A DNA stretch of 64,000 nucleotides from Enterocloster aldenensis. GTDB lineage: Bacteria > Bacillota > Clostridia > Lachnospirales > Lachnospiraceae. The translations under genes were made by a program, and so were the position numbers. The notes below the pieces were generated by a model. It ran no database searches, was not told where the DNA came from, and worked only from the letters and a program-made list of their open reading frames with translations. This document shows, piece after piece, positions 8,674 to 18,273 of this stretch. How positions within the stretch are numbered: position 1 is the first letter of the stretch; each line of letters starts with the position of its first letter. The stretch spans positions 1-64,000 of the forward strand of contig NZ_QVEX01000006.1 in NCBI RefSeq assembly GCF_003434055.1. Direction: 5' to 3'.

Positions 8674-10542
8674 ATGAGAAAACCAGCTTTAAATGATGAA
8701 ATATTACTAAGTATCCAACAGCCCGCCCGCTACATCGGGGGCGAGGTCAACATGGTAAAAAAGGACCCATCCAAGGTAGATATCCGTTTTGCCATGTGCT
8801 TCCCGGACGTGTACGAAATCGGCATGTCCCATCTGGGCATCCAGATCCTGTACTCCATGTTCAACCAGAGGGAGGACATATACTGTGAACGCGTATACTC
8901 CCCATGGACGGATTTGGATCCCGTACTCAGGGAGAAGAAAATCCCGCTGTTTACCCTGGAGACCCAGGATCCTGTGAAGGATTTTGATTTCCTGGGAATC
9001 ACCCTGCAGTATGAGATGTGCTACACCAACGTGCTCCAGATACTGGATCTGTCCCAGATTCCCCTTCACGCATGTGACAGGACAGAGGAGCATCCCATCG
9101 TAATAGGCGGAGGACCATGCGCCTACAATCCGGAGCCATTGGCTGAATTCTTTGACATATTCTATATCGGCGAAGGGGAAACCGTTTATTTTGAGTTGAT
9201 GGACCGGTACAAGGAAAATAAGAAAAGAGGCGGGAACCGACACGGTTTCCTGGAGCTGGCAGCAGAGATACCCGGTATCTATGTGCCGGCATTTTATGAT
9301 GTTTCCTACAAGGAAGACGGGACCATTGAAAGCTTCCGGCCCAATAACAGCCATGCCATGCCGGTGGTGACAAAACAGGTTGTAAGCAATATGGATGACG
9401 TGGGTTATATAGAAAAACCGCTGGTGCCTTTTATCAAGGTGACTCAGGACAGGGTGGTCCTGGAGATACAGAGGGGCTGCATCCGGGGCTGCCGGTTCTG
9501 CCAGGCCGGGGATGTGTACAGGCCCTTGAGGGAGCACAGCCTGGAATACCTGAAGCATTATGCCTATGACATGCTAAAGAACACAGGGCATGAGGAAATA
9601 TCCCTAAGTTCCTTAAGTTCCAGCGATTACAGCCAGCTGGAAGGACTGGTGAATTTCCTGATTGATGAGTTTAAGGGAAAGGGGGTCAATATCTCCCTGC
9701 CATCCCTGAGGATTGACGCGTTTTCCCTGGATGTCATGAGTAAGGTGCAGGATATTAAGAAGAGCAGCCTGACCTTTGCGCCTGAGGCAGGTTCGCAGCG
9801 CTTAAGGGATGTAATCAACAAGGGCCTGACCGAGGAGGTAATCCTTAAGGGGGCCAGGGACGCCTTTGAGGCCGGCTGGAACCGGGTGAAGCTGTATTTC
9901 ATGCTGGGCCTTCCAACGGAAACCGTACAGGACATGGAAGGAATTGCCCTGCTGTCCGAGAAAATAGCAGAAGAGTATTATGAGATACCAAAGGACCGGA
10001 GAAACGGAAAGGTGCAAATCGTGGCCAGCTCCTCTTTCTTTGTGCCCAAGCCGTTCACACCCTTCCAGTGGGCCAGGATGTGCACCAAGGAGGAGTTTAT
10101 TGAACGTGCGAACATTGTCCGCGGCAAGTTCCGGGAAATGAAGAATTTCAAGAGCCTAAAGTACAACTGGCATGAGGCGGAGCTGACTGTCCTGGAAGGC
10201 GTGCTGGCCAGAGGCGACAGGCGTGTGGGCGCTGTGATTGAAGAGGCTTACCGCTCGGGCGCCATCTATGATTCCTGGTCAGAATATTTTAACAATGATG
10301 TCTGGATGAAGGCCTTTGAGACCTGCGGAGTGGATATGGACTTCTATACAACCAGACAGCGCAGCCTGGACGAAGTGTTCCCCTGGGATTTCATTGATGC
10401 GGGAGTGACCAAGGAGTTCCTGATACGGGAGTGGAATTGTGCGGTCAATGAACAGGTAACGCCTAACTGCAGGCAGCGGTGTTCCGGATGCGGGGCAAAA
10501 TCATTTGGCAGCGGTGTCTGTTATGAAATGGTAAAGGGATAA
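8674..10542 (+). CDS. Radical SAM protein, TIGR03960 family
   Basis: A 622-aa protein with an N-terminal B12-binding-like region (about 20-200), then a radical SAM core whose cluster cysteines are C269, C273 and C276 (CIRGCRFC). The C-terminus carries a further Cys-rich CRQRCSGCGAKSFGSGVC. The family is always followed by a DUF2344 gene (TIGR03936), as here 3 bases on, and in some bacteria the two are fused. The reaction is not established; a role in RNA or cofactor modification is often suggested by context. First gene of a conserved clostridial block running into the rng-like gene. Confidence 0.9.
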   Translation: MRKPALNDEILLSIQQPARYIGGEVNMVKKDPSKVDIRFAMCFPDVYEIGMSHLGIQILYSMFNQREDIYCERVYSPWTDLDPVLREKKIPLFTLETQDPVKDFDFLGITLQYEMCYTNVLQILDLSQIPLHACDRTEEHPIVIGGGPCAYNPEPLAEFFDIFYIGEGETVYFELMDRYKENKKRGGNRHGFLELAAEIPGIYVPAFYDVSYKEDGTIESFRPNNSHAMPVVTKQVVSNMDDVGYIEKPLVPFIKVTQDRVVLEIQRGCIRGCRFCQAGDVYRPLREHSLEYLKHYAYDMLKNTGHEEISLSSLSSSDYSQLEGLVNFLIDEFKGKGVNISLPSLRIDAFSLDVMSKVQDIKKSSLTFAPEAGSQRLRDVINKGLTEEVILKGARDAFEAGWNRVKLYFMLGLPTETVQDMEGIALLSEKIAEEYYEIPKDRRNGKVQIVASSSFFVPKPFTPFQWARMCTKEEFIERANIVRGKFREMKNFKSLKYNWHEAELTVLEGVLARGDRRVGAVIEEAYRSGAIYDSWSEYFNNDVWMKAFETCGVDMDFYTTRQRSLDEVFPWDFIDAGVTKEFLIREWNCAVNEQVTPNCRQRCSGCGAKSFGSGVCYEMVKG

Positions 10543-10545
10543 TAT

Positions 10546-11358
10546 ATGAAAATTCGGATTAAATTTAAAAAACACGGTACAATGAAATTTATCGGCCATC
10601 TGGATGTGATGCGGTATTTCCAGAAGGCCATCCGCCGTTCAGGGGTGGATATCTGTTACAGCGGCGGGTTCAGCCCCCATCAGGTCATGTCATTTGCAGC
10701 CCCCCTGGGCGTGGGGATTACCAGCAATGGGGAATATGTGGACATAGAAGTACTGGGCACAGAGGATTCCAGGTCCATGGTCCGGCGCCTGAACCAGGTC
10801 ATGTCGGAAGGGTTTGAGATTGTCAGTTACCGGGAGTTGCCTGATACGGCAGGCAATGCCATGTCCATTGTGGCTGCTGCCGACTACAGGGTTGCCTTCC
10901 GCCCTGGCTATGAGCCGGAGGGGATGACCCAGGAGGAGTGGTTTGAGGGCCTGGTGGGGTTCTATGGACAGCCTCAGGTCATTGTTACCAAGAAGACCAA
11001 ACGGGGACAGGCTGAGCTGGATATAAAACCCCTGGTATATGAGCTTCGCGCCGCCAGGTGGGAGGAACCGGGCCAGGAGGAGCTGTCCGCACAAGACCCG
11101 TCCCAGCCGGAAAAAACAGCCGGCCGGGAAGAAGGCCGGCCGGCCCTTTTCATGAAAATATCCACCGGCAGCTCCTCCAATATAAAGCCCGACCTGGTGC
11201 TGGATGCATATTATGCCCATCTGGGCCAGGAACGGCCGGATTTCGCCTTTCTGGTGCAGCGGGAAGAGGTATATGCCGACATGGCTTCTGATGCACAGAA
11301 GGAAACGGGCAGCCATGAGTTTGTATCACTGGAACAGTTGGGGCAGGAAATATTGTAA
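10546..11358 (+). CDS. DUF2344 / TIGR03936 radical SAM-associated protein
   Basis: This 270-residue protein begins with the family hallmark KIRIKFKKHGTMKFIGHLDVMRYFQKAIRRSGV and YSGGFSPHQVMSFA, characteristic of the protein encoded next to TIGR03960 radical SAM enzymes. A low-complexity insert (about residues 180-205, Glu/Gln/Pro-rich) splits the C-terminal part. The stop codon overlaps the next start (TAATG), so translation is probably coupled to the RNase gene. Function unknown; presumed partner of the radical SAM protein. Confidence 0.88.
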   Translation: MKIRIKFKKHGTMKFIGHLDVMRYFQKAIRRSGVDICYSGGFSPHQVMSFAAPLGVGITSNGEYVDIEVLGTEDSRSMVRRLNQVMSEGFEIVSYRELPDTAGNAMSIVAAADYRVAFRPGYEPEGMTQEEWFEGLVGFYGQPQVIVTKKTKRGQAELDIKPLVYELRAARWEEPGQEELSAQDPSQPEKTAGREEGRPALFMKISTGSSSNIKPDLVLDAYYAHLGQERPDFAFLVQREEVYADMASDAQKETGSHEFVSLEQLGQEIL

Positions 11359-12539
11359 TGGACAGGCTGATTGTAACAAAATTAAATGACAGGATATGTA
11401 CGGCAGCTGTTTCCGGCAGCCGTATTACCCAGCTTATGATGGAGCCGGAGGATTCCTCCTCCCTGTTAAATGACATATATATCGGTAAGGTCCAGAAGGT
11501 GGTTGGCAATATCAATGCTGCCTTTGTGGACATAGGCGGCGGCAGGACAGGCTACTACAGCCTGGATGAAAACAAGGAGCATCTGTTTGTCTCCCCCACT
11601 TCCGGGAAGCTGAAAGCCGGGGATGAGATCGTGGTCCAGGTAAGCCGGGACGCGGTAAAGACAAAGGCGCCGGTCCTGACCGGAAAGCTTGCATTTACCG
11701 GCAGGTACTGTGTGCTTACCGTTGGCAGGACGGGTGTGGGCTTTTCCAATAAGATAGGAGACAATCAATATAAGGCAAGGGTCAGGAGTCTGTTAAATGA
11801 GGCCATGGCAGAAGACGGGGGAGGCTTTGGCATTATCGTGCGTACCAACGGGGCCGGGGTAGCGGACGGGGTAATCCTGCAGGAATACAGGCAGCTGAAG
11901 GAGATTTATTTCAAACTGACAAAAGAAGCGTCCTGCCGTACCTGCTACAGCTGTATTTACAGGGACCTGCCAGGATATATCGCGGCCATCAGGGACTCCT
12001 ACAGCGGCACCCTGGATGGAATCGTGACAGACATACCCTCCTATTATGAAGAACTTAAGGATTATCTGGGGAAATACCAGTCAGAGGACGCGGATAAGCT
12101 GACCCTGTATGTGGATAAGCTGCTTCCCCTGTCCAAGCTTTACAGCCTGGATTCCGCCCTGGAGCACGCCCTTAACAAGCATGTATGGCTGAAGTCCGGA
12201 GGGTATCTGGTCATTGAGCCCACGGAAGCCATGGTTGTCATTGATGTGAATACAGGCAAATACTCAGGCAAAAAAAAGATGCAGGAAACCATATGCAGGA
12301 TCAATATGGAAGCTGCAGATGAAATCGGCCGTCAGCTCAGGCTTCGGAACCTGTCTGGAATCATACTCATTGATTTTATCGACATGGAGCGGGAAGAGGA
12401 CAGGGATATGCTGATGCGCCATCTGGGAGAAGTTGTTTCAAAAGACCCGGTCAAGACCACGGTGGTTGATATGACCAGGCTCAACCTGGTTGAGGTTACC
12501 AGGAAAAAAGTGAGGAAGCCGCTTTACGAACAGATTTAA
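11358..12539 (+). CDS. rng: Ribonuclease E/G family protein, short form
   Basis: A 393-aa RNase G/E catalytic core: S1-like RNA-binding portion near 35-120 (DIYIGKVQKVVGNINAAFVDIG), then the DNase I-like catalytic part with the metal-binding aspartates D296 (VVIDVNTGKYSG) and D339 (IILIDFIDME). RNase G cleaves single-stranded RNA 5' of AU-rich sites and matures 16S rRNA. The protein stops at RKKVRKPLYEQI, exactly where the Zn-link CPxC motif of E. coli RNase G/E would start, so tetramer-type zinc sharing must be absent or replaced. Operon with the two upstream genes. Confidence 0.88.
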   Translation: MDRLIVTKLNDRICTAAVSGSRITQLMMEPEDSSSLLNDIYIGKVQKVVGNINAAFVDIGGGRTGYYSLDENKEHLFVSPTSGKLKAGDEIVVQVSRDAVKTKAPVLTGKLAFTGRYCVLTVGRTGVGFSNKIGDNQYKARVRSLLNEAMAEDGGGFGIIVRTNGAGVADGVILQEYRQLKEIYFKLTKEASCRTCYSCIYRDLPGYIAAIRDSYSGTLDGIVTDIPSYYEELKDYLGKYQSEDADKLTLYVDKLLPLSKLYSLDSALEHALNKHVWLKSGGYLVIEPTEAMVVIDVNTGKYSGKKKMQETICRINMEAADEIGRQLRLRNLSGIILIDFIDMEREEDRDMLMRHLGEVVSKDPVKTTVVDMTRLNLVEVTRKKVRKPLYEQI

Positions 12540-12578
12540 ACATAAAATATCACACAAAGGAGCAAAAGGGGTAGGAAG

Positions 12579-13934
12579 ATGAAAATTATAATCGTTGGAT
12601 GCGGCAAGGTGGGAACCACCCTGGCTGAACAGCTGAACAGGGAACAGCATGATATTACGCTGATTGATTCAGATGCTGAAGCGCTGCAGGCAGTGGCCGA
12701 CAGCATCGATGTCATGTGTGTCACGGGAAATGGCGCCGTGTATCAGGTACAGATGGAGGCCGGGATTAAAGAGGCAGACCTTCTGATAGCAACCACCAAC
12801 TCGGACGAACTGAACATGCTTTGCTGCCTGATTGCCAAGAAGGCGGGAAACTGCCATACCATTGCCCGTATCCGCAACCCTGAGTATTCGGCTGAAATCA
12901 GTTATATACGCGAGGAGCTGAACCTGTCCCTGGCCATTAACCCGGAACTGGCTGCTGCCAGGGAAATCGCCAGGCTGCTGCGTTTTCCAAGCGCAATCAA
13001 GATTGAGCCCTTTGCCAAGGGCAGGATCGAACTGCTGAAATTCCAGATTCCCCAGGGGTCCATCCTGGACAGGATGAAAATAATGGAGGTGGTCAGCCGG
13101 TTAAAGAGCAATGTGCTGATCTGTGCTGTGGAGCGGGGCAGCGAGGTGGTGATACCGGACGGTAATTTCGTGATGCTGGGCGGGGATAAAATCTCATTCA
13201 TTGCGCCCCACGCTGATTCGGCTGAGTTCTTTCACAAGGCGGGGATTGAGAATAATACGGTTAACACCGCCATGTTTGTGGGCGGAGGAAGGCTGACCGT
13301 CTATCTTGCAAAGGCGCTGGCCGGGGCCAAGATAAAGATGAAGATCATTGAACGGGATGAGGAGCGGTGCAGGCTGCTCAGCGAACTGCTTCCTGAGGCC
13401 ATGATCATCCACGGCGATGGTTCTGACCAGCAGCTCCTTCTGGAGGAGGGCATCCGCCAGACCGAGGCATTTGCATCCCTGACCGGCTTTGACGAGGAGA
13501 ATATCATGCTTTCCCTGTACGCGGCCAGCCAGTCAAAGGCCAAGCTGATTACGAAAGTAAACAAGATTGCCTTTGAGAATGTCATTAATTCCCTGAACCT
13601 GGGAAGTGTGATTTATCCCAAGATGCTTACTGCGGACATCATACTTCAATATGTGCGCGCCATGCAGAATTCAATGGGAAGCAATATTGAGACCTTATAC
13701 AAAATCGTTGCGGACAAGGCCGAGGCCCTGGAGTTCAGGGTAAGGGAGACATCACCGGTTGTGGGGATTGCGCTGGAGAATCTGAGGACCAAGGACAATC
13801 TTCTGGTTGCATGCATCAACCGGAACGGTAAATTCATCACGCCCCGGGGCAAGGACACCATCCAGGTGGGGGATACGGTCATCATTGTAACCACACACAC
13901 AGGGCTTAACGATTTAAAGGATATCCTGAAGTAA
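12579..13934 (+). CDS. trkA: Trk potassium uptake regulator TrkA
   Basis: 451 aa with two tandem RCK modules: the first Rossmann glycine motif is at residues 6-11 (GCGKVG), the second near residue 230 (VGGGRLTVYLAKALAG), each followed by a TrkA-C domain. TrkA is the cytoplasmic NAD(H)-binding ring that gates TrkH. AAAGGAGC precedes the start. The trkH gene follows 13 bases downstream, giving a complete two-component potassium transporter. Confidence 0.95.
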   Translation: MKIIIVGCGKVGTTLAEQLNREQHDITLIDSDAEALQAVADSIDVMCVTGNGAVYQVQMEAGIKEADLLIATTNSDELNMLCCLIAKKAGNCHTIARIRNPEYSAEISYIREELNLSLAINPELAAAREIARLLRFPSAIKIEPFAKGRIELLKFQIPQGSILDRMKIMEVVSRLKSNVLICAVERGSEVVIPDGNFVMLGGDKISFIAPHADSAEFFHKAGIENNTVNTAMFVGGGRLTVYLAKALAGAKIKMKIIERDEERCRLLSELLPEAMIIHGDGSDQQLLLEEGIRQTEAFASLTGFDEENIMLSLYAASQSKAKLITKVNKIAFENVINSLNLGSVIYPKMLTADIILQYVRAMQNSMGSNIETLYKIVADKAEALEFRVRETSPVVGIALENLRTKDNLLVACINRNGKFITPRGKDTIQVGDTVIIVTTHTGLNDLKDILK

Positions 13935-13947
13935 AGGCGGGCTGGAA

Positions 13948-15387
13948 ATGAATCGGAATATTATTATATATATGCTGGGCTGGATCATGAATATTGAGGC
14001 CCTGTTTATGATGCTGCCTGTCCTGACAGCTGCTGTTTATAAGGAAAACATAGGTTTTATCTATCTGGGGGTGGCGGTTGTCTGCGGACTGTTAGGCGTT
14101 GCCTGTACCAGGAAAAAACCAAAGACAAAGATGTTCTTTGCAAGGGAAGGGTTTGTGACCGTATCCCTGGGCTGGATTGTATTGAGCTTTTTTGGCTGTA
14201 TGCCATTTGTCATCAGCGGGGAGATACCGCATATCATCGACGCCATGTTTGAGATTGTCTCCGGCTTTACCACCACCGGGTCCAGTATCATCCCCAAGGT
14301 GGAGGATCTGTCCAAGGCATCCCTGATGTGGAGAAGCTTCTCCCACTGGATCGGAGGCATGGGAATCCTGGTATTCATCCTTGCCATCCTTCCCATGGCA
14401 GGCGATTACAACATGCATATCATGCGTGCGGAGAGCCCGGGTCCTTCTGTGGGAAAGCTGGTGCCAAAGATAAGGATTACGGCAAAGCTTCTGTACACCA
14501 TTTATTTCTGCATGACGATTGTGATGATGATCCTGCTCCTGATTGGGAAAATGCCTCTGTTTGACAGCATCTGCATGAGCTTTGGCGCTGCCGGTACAGG
14601 AGGCTTTGCCTGCCGTAATTCAGGCCAGGCCGATTATACCGTGTACCAGCAGGGGGTCATTACCGTATTCATGCTGCTGTTCGGCGTGAACTTTAACGTG
14701 TATTATCTCATGCTCATACGTAAACCCAAGGATGCGTTCCGGTGTGAGGAACTGAGAGGATATCTGGCCATTGTGGTGATTGCCATCCTTCTTATCACCA
14801 TTAATATCCGCTCCCTTTTCCCAAGCCTGTTCATGGCCTTCCACCAGGCGGCCTTCCAGGTCTCCTCAATCATCACCACCACGGGATATTCCACCATTGA
14901 CTATAATGTGTGGCCGGAATTTTCCAAGAGCATACTGCTGCTTATCATGTTCATCGGCGCCTGTGCCGGAAGTACGGGCGGCGGCATGAAGGTATCCCGT
15001 ATCATGATTGCTTTTAAGGAAATAAAAAAGGAAATGGCATCCGTCATCCATCCGCGCAGCATAAAGGTGCTGAAATATGAAGGAAAGCCCCTGGAACACA
15101 ATACGCTGCGTTCCCTTAATGCCTATATCATTGTTTATTTCATGATATTTGCAGTTTCCACACTGGTCATCAGCCTGGACAATTTTGATTTCATGACGTC
15201 CTTTTCAGCCGTGGCTGCCAATTTGAACAACATCGGGCCGGGCATGTCCGTGGTAGGTCCGGCGTCCAACTATTCCATGATGTCCTACCTGAGCAAGACC
15301 GTCCTGATTTTTGATATGCTGGCGGGAAGGCTGGAGCTGTTCCCCATGCTGGTCCTTCTGTCACCGGGAACCTGGAAGCGCAGCTGA
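13948..15387 (+). CDS. trkH: Trk potassium uptake channel TrkH
   Basis: A 479-aa polytopic membrane protein with the four pore-loop repeats of the SKT family. Selectivity-filter segments are visible: TTTGSS (about residues 108-113), GAAGTGGFA, TTTGYST and the Asn-Asn-IGPG loop near the C-terminus. The end LFPMLVLLSPGTWKRS is the family C-terminus, so the gene is complete. It imports K+ coupled to TrkA. Spacing of 13 bases from trkA indicates one transcript. Confidence 0.95.
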   Translation: MNRNIIIYMLGWIMNIEALFMMLPVLTAAVYKENIGFIYLGVAVVCGLLGVACTRKKPKTKMFFAREGFVTVSLGWIVLSFFGCMPFVISGEIPHIIDAMFEIVSGFTTTGSSIIPKVEDLSKASLMWRSFSHWIGGMGILVFILAILPMAGDYNMHIMRAESPGPSVGKLVPKIRITAKLLYTIYFCMTIVMMILLLIGKMPLFDSICMSFGAAGTGGFACRNSGQADYTVYQQGVITVFMLLFGVNFNVYYLMLIRKPKDAFRCEELRGYLAIVVIAILLITINIRSLFPSLFMAFHQAAFQVSSIITTTGYSTIDYNVWPEFSKSILLLIMFIGACAGSTGGGMKVSRIMIAFKEIKKEMASVIHPRSIKVLKYEGKPLEHNTLRSLNAYIIVYFMIFAVSTLVISLDNFDFMTSFSAVAANLNNIGPGMSVVGPASNYSMMSYLSKTVLIFDMLAGRLELFPMLVLLSPGTWKRS

Positions 15388-15476
15388 TATTGCGGGGATT
15401 GGCGGCATTTTGGGATTACATGTAATCGTGAAATGTAACTAGCTATAAAATAGCTGAAAAATAGTGGAAATTCCTG

Positions 15477-15505
15477 TTGACATCAGAAGATGGAAATGCT
15501 ATTAT
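15477..15505 (+). promoter_or_regulatory. Sigma-A-type promoter of the rplU operon
   Basis: TTGACA (15477-15482), 17-bp spacer, TATTAT (15500-15505; the overlapping TATAAT at 15503 would give a 20-bp spacer). It sits just before the L21 leader. Confidence 0.7.
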
Positions 15506-15508
15506 AAT

Positions 15509-15604
15509 CAAGTATGCCGCACAGCGAGGTCCTAAGATACTGCCCATTTGTCCGATGGCAGAAAAGCAGTAACACCGAAGCTGGCGAGTAATGATTATAG
15601 GAGG
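15509..15604 (+). ncRNA. L21 (rplU) leader RNA
   Basis: The ~95 bases between promoter and rplU contain the conserved core of the Firmicutes L21 leader (GCCGCACAGCGAGGTCCTAAG at 15515-15535 region, then paired GCAGAAAAGC). In other Firmicutes this element is bound by ribosomal protein L21 for autogenous control of the rplU-prp-rpmA operon. Identification is by recalled motif and position; a covariance-model search would settle it. Confidence 0.7.
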
Positions 15605-15612
15605 TGCCTTTC

Positions 15613-15921
15613 ATGTACGCGATTATTGCAACAGGCGGAAAGCAGTACAAGGTAGCAGAAGGCGATGTCATTAAGGTAGAGAGACTGGGCGCAGGCGCAG
15701 GCGAGACCGTAACATTTGACCAGGTGCTGGTTGTTAACAACGGCGAGCTGCAGATTGGATGCCCAACCGTATCCGGAGCAACTGTTACAGCAACAGTTGA
15801 GAAGGAAGGTAAGGCTAAGAAAGTTATCGTTTACAAGTATAAGAGGAAAACTGGCTATCATAAGAAGAACGGCCACAGACAGCTTTATACCCAGGTTAAG
15901 ATTGACAAGATTAACGCTTAA
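15613..15921 (+). CDS. rplU: 50S ribosomal protein L21
   Basis: 102 aa beginning [14 protein letters not shown], the universal L21 start, and ending in [20 protein letters not shown]21 binds 23S rRNA domain I. The ATG at 15613 follows AGGAGGTG; a GTG at 15604 inside the ribosome-binding site is rejected. First gene of rplU-prp-rpmA. Confidence 0.97.
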   Translation: MYAIIATGGKQYKVAEGDVIKVERLGAGAGETVTFDQVLVVNNGELQIGCPTVSGATVTATVEKEGKAKKVIVYKYKRKTGYHKKNGHRQLYTQVKIDKINA

Positions 15922-15932
15922 TTGTAAATGAT

Positions 15933-16274
15933 ATGATTAAAGCAACCGTATTAAAAGATTCCACAGATTCAGGCAATGTCATCTACAGGGGAATCGTGAT
16001 GGAGGGACATGCCGGTTATGCGCAGGAAGGTGAGGATATCATCTGTGCCGCGGTATCTGCATTATCCCTGAACTTTTTTAACTCGGTGGAGACATTTACG
16101 GAAGATGAATTTGAAGGCAGGGCAGGACAGGAGGACGTACAGTTTGAATTCCGCTTTACTTCAGATATAAGTCCTGAGTCGCAGCTCCTTATGAATTCTC
16201 TTGTTCTGGGATTACGGAATATTGAGAAGGATTACGGGAAATCATATATTAATGTCAAGTATAAGGAGGTGTAA
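15933..16274 (+). CDS. prp: Ribosomal-processing cysteine protease Prp
   Basis: 113 aa of the YsxB/Prp family. The catalytic pair is visible: His26 in MEGHAGYA and Cys38 in EDIICAAVSAL. Prp removes the N-terminal extension of ribosomal protein L27, an essential step in Firmicutes. It lies between rplU and rpmA, and the substrate rpmA, with the extension, follows 3 bases downstream. Confidence 0.93.
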   Translation: MIKATVLKDSTDSGNVIYRGIVMEGHAGYAQEGEDIICAAVSALSLNFFNSVETFTEDEFEGRAGQEDVQFEFRFTSDISPESQLLMNSLVLGLRNIEKDYGKSYINVKYKEV

Positions 16275-16277
16275 CAC

Positions 16278-16568
16278 ATGTTAAAGATGAACCTTCAATT
16301 ATTCGCTCATAAGAAAGGTGTTGGTTCTACCAAGAACGGTAGAGACTCTGAGTCCCAGAGACTTGGCGCCAAGAGGGCTGACGGACAGTTCGTACTGGCA
16401 GGCAACATCCTGTACAGGCAGCGCGGGACCCATATCCATCCTGGCAACAACGTGGGCAGGGGTAAGGATGATACCTTATTTGCTTTAGTAGACGGAGTTG
16501 TTAAGTTTGAGAGGAAGGGCAGAGACAGGAAGCAGGTTTCTGTATATCCAAGGGCAATCAACGAATAA
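16278..16568 (+). CDS. rpmA: 50S ribosomal protein L27 with cleavable N-terminus
   Basis: 96 aa. The first residues MLKMNLQLF form the Firmicutes extension removed by Prp, exposing [15 protein letters not shown], the flexible tail that reaches the peptidyl-transferase centre. The rest ([29 protein letters not shown]) is standard L27. A GGAGGTG precedes the ATG. A terminator follows directly. Confidence 0.97.
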   Translation: MLKMNLQLFAHKKGVGSTKNGRDSESQRLGAKRADGQFVLAGNILYRQRGTHIHPGNNVGRGKDDTLFALVDGVVKFERKGRDRKQVSVYPRAINE

Positions 16569-16569
16569 T

Positions 16570-16613
16570 TTCGAAGGGCTCCATACTTGGCGTATGGGGC
16601 TCTTTTTTCTTCA
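16570..16613 (+). terminator. Rho-independent terminator after rpmA
   Basis: Stem AGGGCTCCATAC / GTATGGGGCTCT (with G-U pairs), loop TTGGC, then TTTTTT. Ends the rplU-prp-rpmA transcript. Confidence 0.85.
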
Positions 16614-16657
16614 ACAGGAATATCCTGTTGGGGACAACACCACAGGAGGTGCTATGT

Positions 16658-17947
16658 ATGTTTGCCGATAGTGCAAAAATATTTATTAAATCCGGCAAGG
16701 GCGGAGACGGCCATGTGTCATTCAGGCGGGAACTTTACGTCCCCAACGGCGGTCCTGACGGAGGAGACGGGGGACGTGGCGGAGATGTTATTTTTCAGGT
16801 GGACAAAGGTAAGAATACGCTGGTGGATTTCCGCCATATCCGCAAATACATTGCCAAGGACGGAGAACAGGGCGGCAAGAAACGCTGCCATGGAGCGGAC
16901 GCGGAGGACCTGATCGTAAAGGTGCCTGAGGGTACTGTGATTAAGGATTTCGAATCCGGCAAGGTCATTGCCGACATGTCGGGGGATAACCAGCGGGAGG
17001 TGATTCTCCGGGGCGGCAAGGGCGGCCTTGGGAATATGCATTTTGCAACATCGACCATGCAGGTACCCAAATATGCCCAGCCAGGGCAGCCGGGGGCTGA
17101 ACTGTTTGTGCAGTTAGAGCTTAAGGTGATTGCGGATGTGGGGCTGGTAGGATTTCCCAATGTTGGAAAGTCCACCCTGTTGTCTGTTGTGAGCAATGCA
17201 AAGCCTGAAATTGCAAATTACCATTTTACCACCCTGAATCCCCATTTGGGCGTGGTAGACCTGGGGGACGGCGCCGGTTTTGTCATGGCTGATATACCGG
17301 GCCTTATAGAGGGCGCATCCGAAGGCGTGGGTCTGGGACATGCGTTCCTTAAGCACATTGAGCGCACCAAGGTGCTGGTCCATGTGGTGGACGCTGCTTC
17401 CGTGGAAGGCCGTGACCCGCTGGAGGATATACGGACCATTAACAAAGAACTGGAGGCGTATAACCCGGAACTGTTAAAGCGTCCCCAGGTCATTGCCGCC
17501 AACAAGATGGATGCCGTGTATTCAGAGGATGATTCCAATCATATATTGGATACCCTGCGGGCTGAATTTGAACCCAGGGGCATCCGGGTATTTGCCATAT
17601 CAGCTGTCAGCAGGCAGGGGGTAAAGGAACTGCTTTACCATGTCAATGACCTGTTAAAGACAGTGGATGATACAACTATTGTATTTGAAAAGGAATTCGA
17701 GATTGAGTACCAGGGCGACTGGAACCTTCCCTATACTGTTTCCAAGGAAAAAGAAGGGCTTTATGTGGTGGAAGGGCCGAGAATCGAGAAGATGCTGGGA
17801 TACACCAATCTGGATTCTGAGAAAGGGTTTGATTTCTTCCAGAAATTCCTAAAGAACACGGGAATCCTTAAGGAATTGGAAGAGGCAGGTATCAAAGAAG
17901 GGGATACGGTCCGCATATATGGACTGGAGTTTGATTATTATAAGTAA
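16658..17947 (+). CDS. obgE: GTPase Obg/CgtA
   Basis: 429 aa with the three Obg parts: the glycine-rich Obg fold (1-158; SGKGGDGHVSFRREL, GGPDGGDGG), the G domain (G1 GFPNVGKST near 166, G3 DIPGLIEGA, G4 NKMD) and the C-terminal OCT domain. Obg is a ribosome-associated GTPase for 50S assembly and stress response. The ATG at 16658 (MFADSAKIF) follows GGAGGTG and matches the family start. First gene of obgE-yhbY-nadD-yqeK-rsfS. Confidence 0.96.
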   Translation: MFADSAKIFIKSGKGGDGHVSFRRELYVPNGGPDGGDGGRGGDVIFQVDKGKNTLVDFRHIRKYIAKDGEQGGKKRCHGADAEDLIVKVPEGTVIKDFESGKVIADMSGDNQREVILRGGKGGLGNMHFATSTMQVPKYAQPGQPGAELFVQLELKVIADVGLVGFPNVGKSTLLSVVSNAKPEIANYHFTTLNPHLGVVDLGDGAGFVMADIPGLIEGASEGVGLGHAFLKHIERTKVLVHVVDAASVEGRDPLEDIRTINKELEAYNPELLKRPQVIAANKMDAVYSEDDSNHILDTLRAEFEPRGIRVFAISAVSRQGVKELLYHVNDLLKTVDDTTIVFEKEFEIEYQGDWNLPYTVSKEKEGLYVVEGPRIEKMLGYTNLDSEKGFDFFQKFLKNTGILKELEEAGIKEGDTVRIYGLEFDYYK

Positions 17948-17958
17948 AAGGAGTTAAT

Positions 17959-18258
17959 ATGACGAGTAAGCAGAGAGCCTATCTCAAAGGCCTGGCCATG
18001 AACATTGTTCCTGTGTTCCAGATTGGGAAATCCAGCCTTACGCCTGAGATCACACAGGCAGTGGACGAAGCCCTGGAAGCCAGGGAGCTGATAAAAATCA
18101 CGGTTCTTAAGAACTGTCTGGACGATGGCAGGTCCATTGCCGAGGTATTGGCGGAGCGCACCCATTCACAGGTTGTGCAGGTGATTGGCAGGAAGATTGT
18201 CCTTTACCGTCCGGCAAAGGATGAGACAAAACGTAAAATCGTGCTGCCTGAAAAATAA
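17959..18258 (+). CDS. yhbY: YhbY-family ribosome assembly RNA-binding protein
   Basis: 99 aa forming one CRS1-YhbY (CRM) domain. TSKQRAYLKGLA, the GKSS loop (the family GxxG) and ELIKITVLKN are typical. Such proteins bind pre-50S particles. The gene is 11 bases after obgE and 15 before nadD, the usual clostridial order. Confidence 0.93.
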   Translation: MTSKQRAYLKGLAMNIVPVFQIGKSSLTPEITQAVDEALEARELIKITVLKNCLDDGRSIAEVLAERTHSQVVQVIGRKIVLYRPAKDETKRKIVLPEK

Positions 18259-18273
18259 GGGAGAGGGATTTCT

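Noticed and set aside
8707..9558. Long minus-strand ORF inside the radical SAM gene
   Set aside because: Shadow frame of a strongly conserved plus-strand gene; composition Cys/His-rich and no homology.
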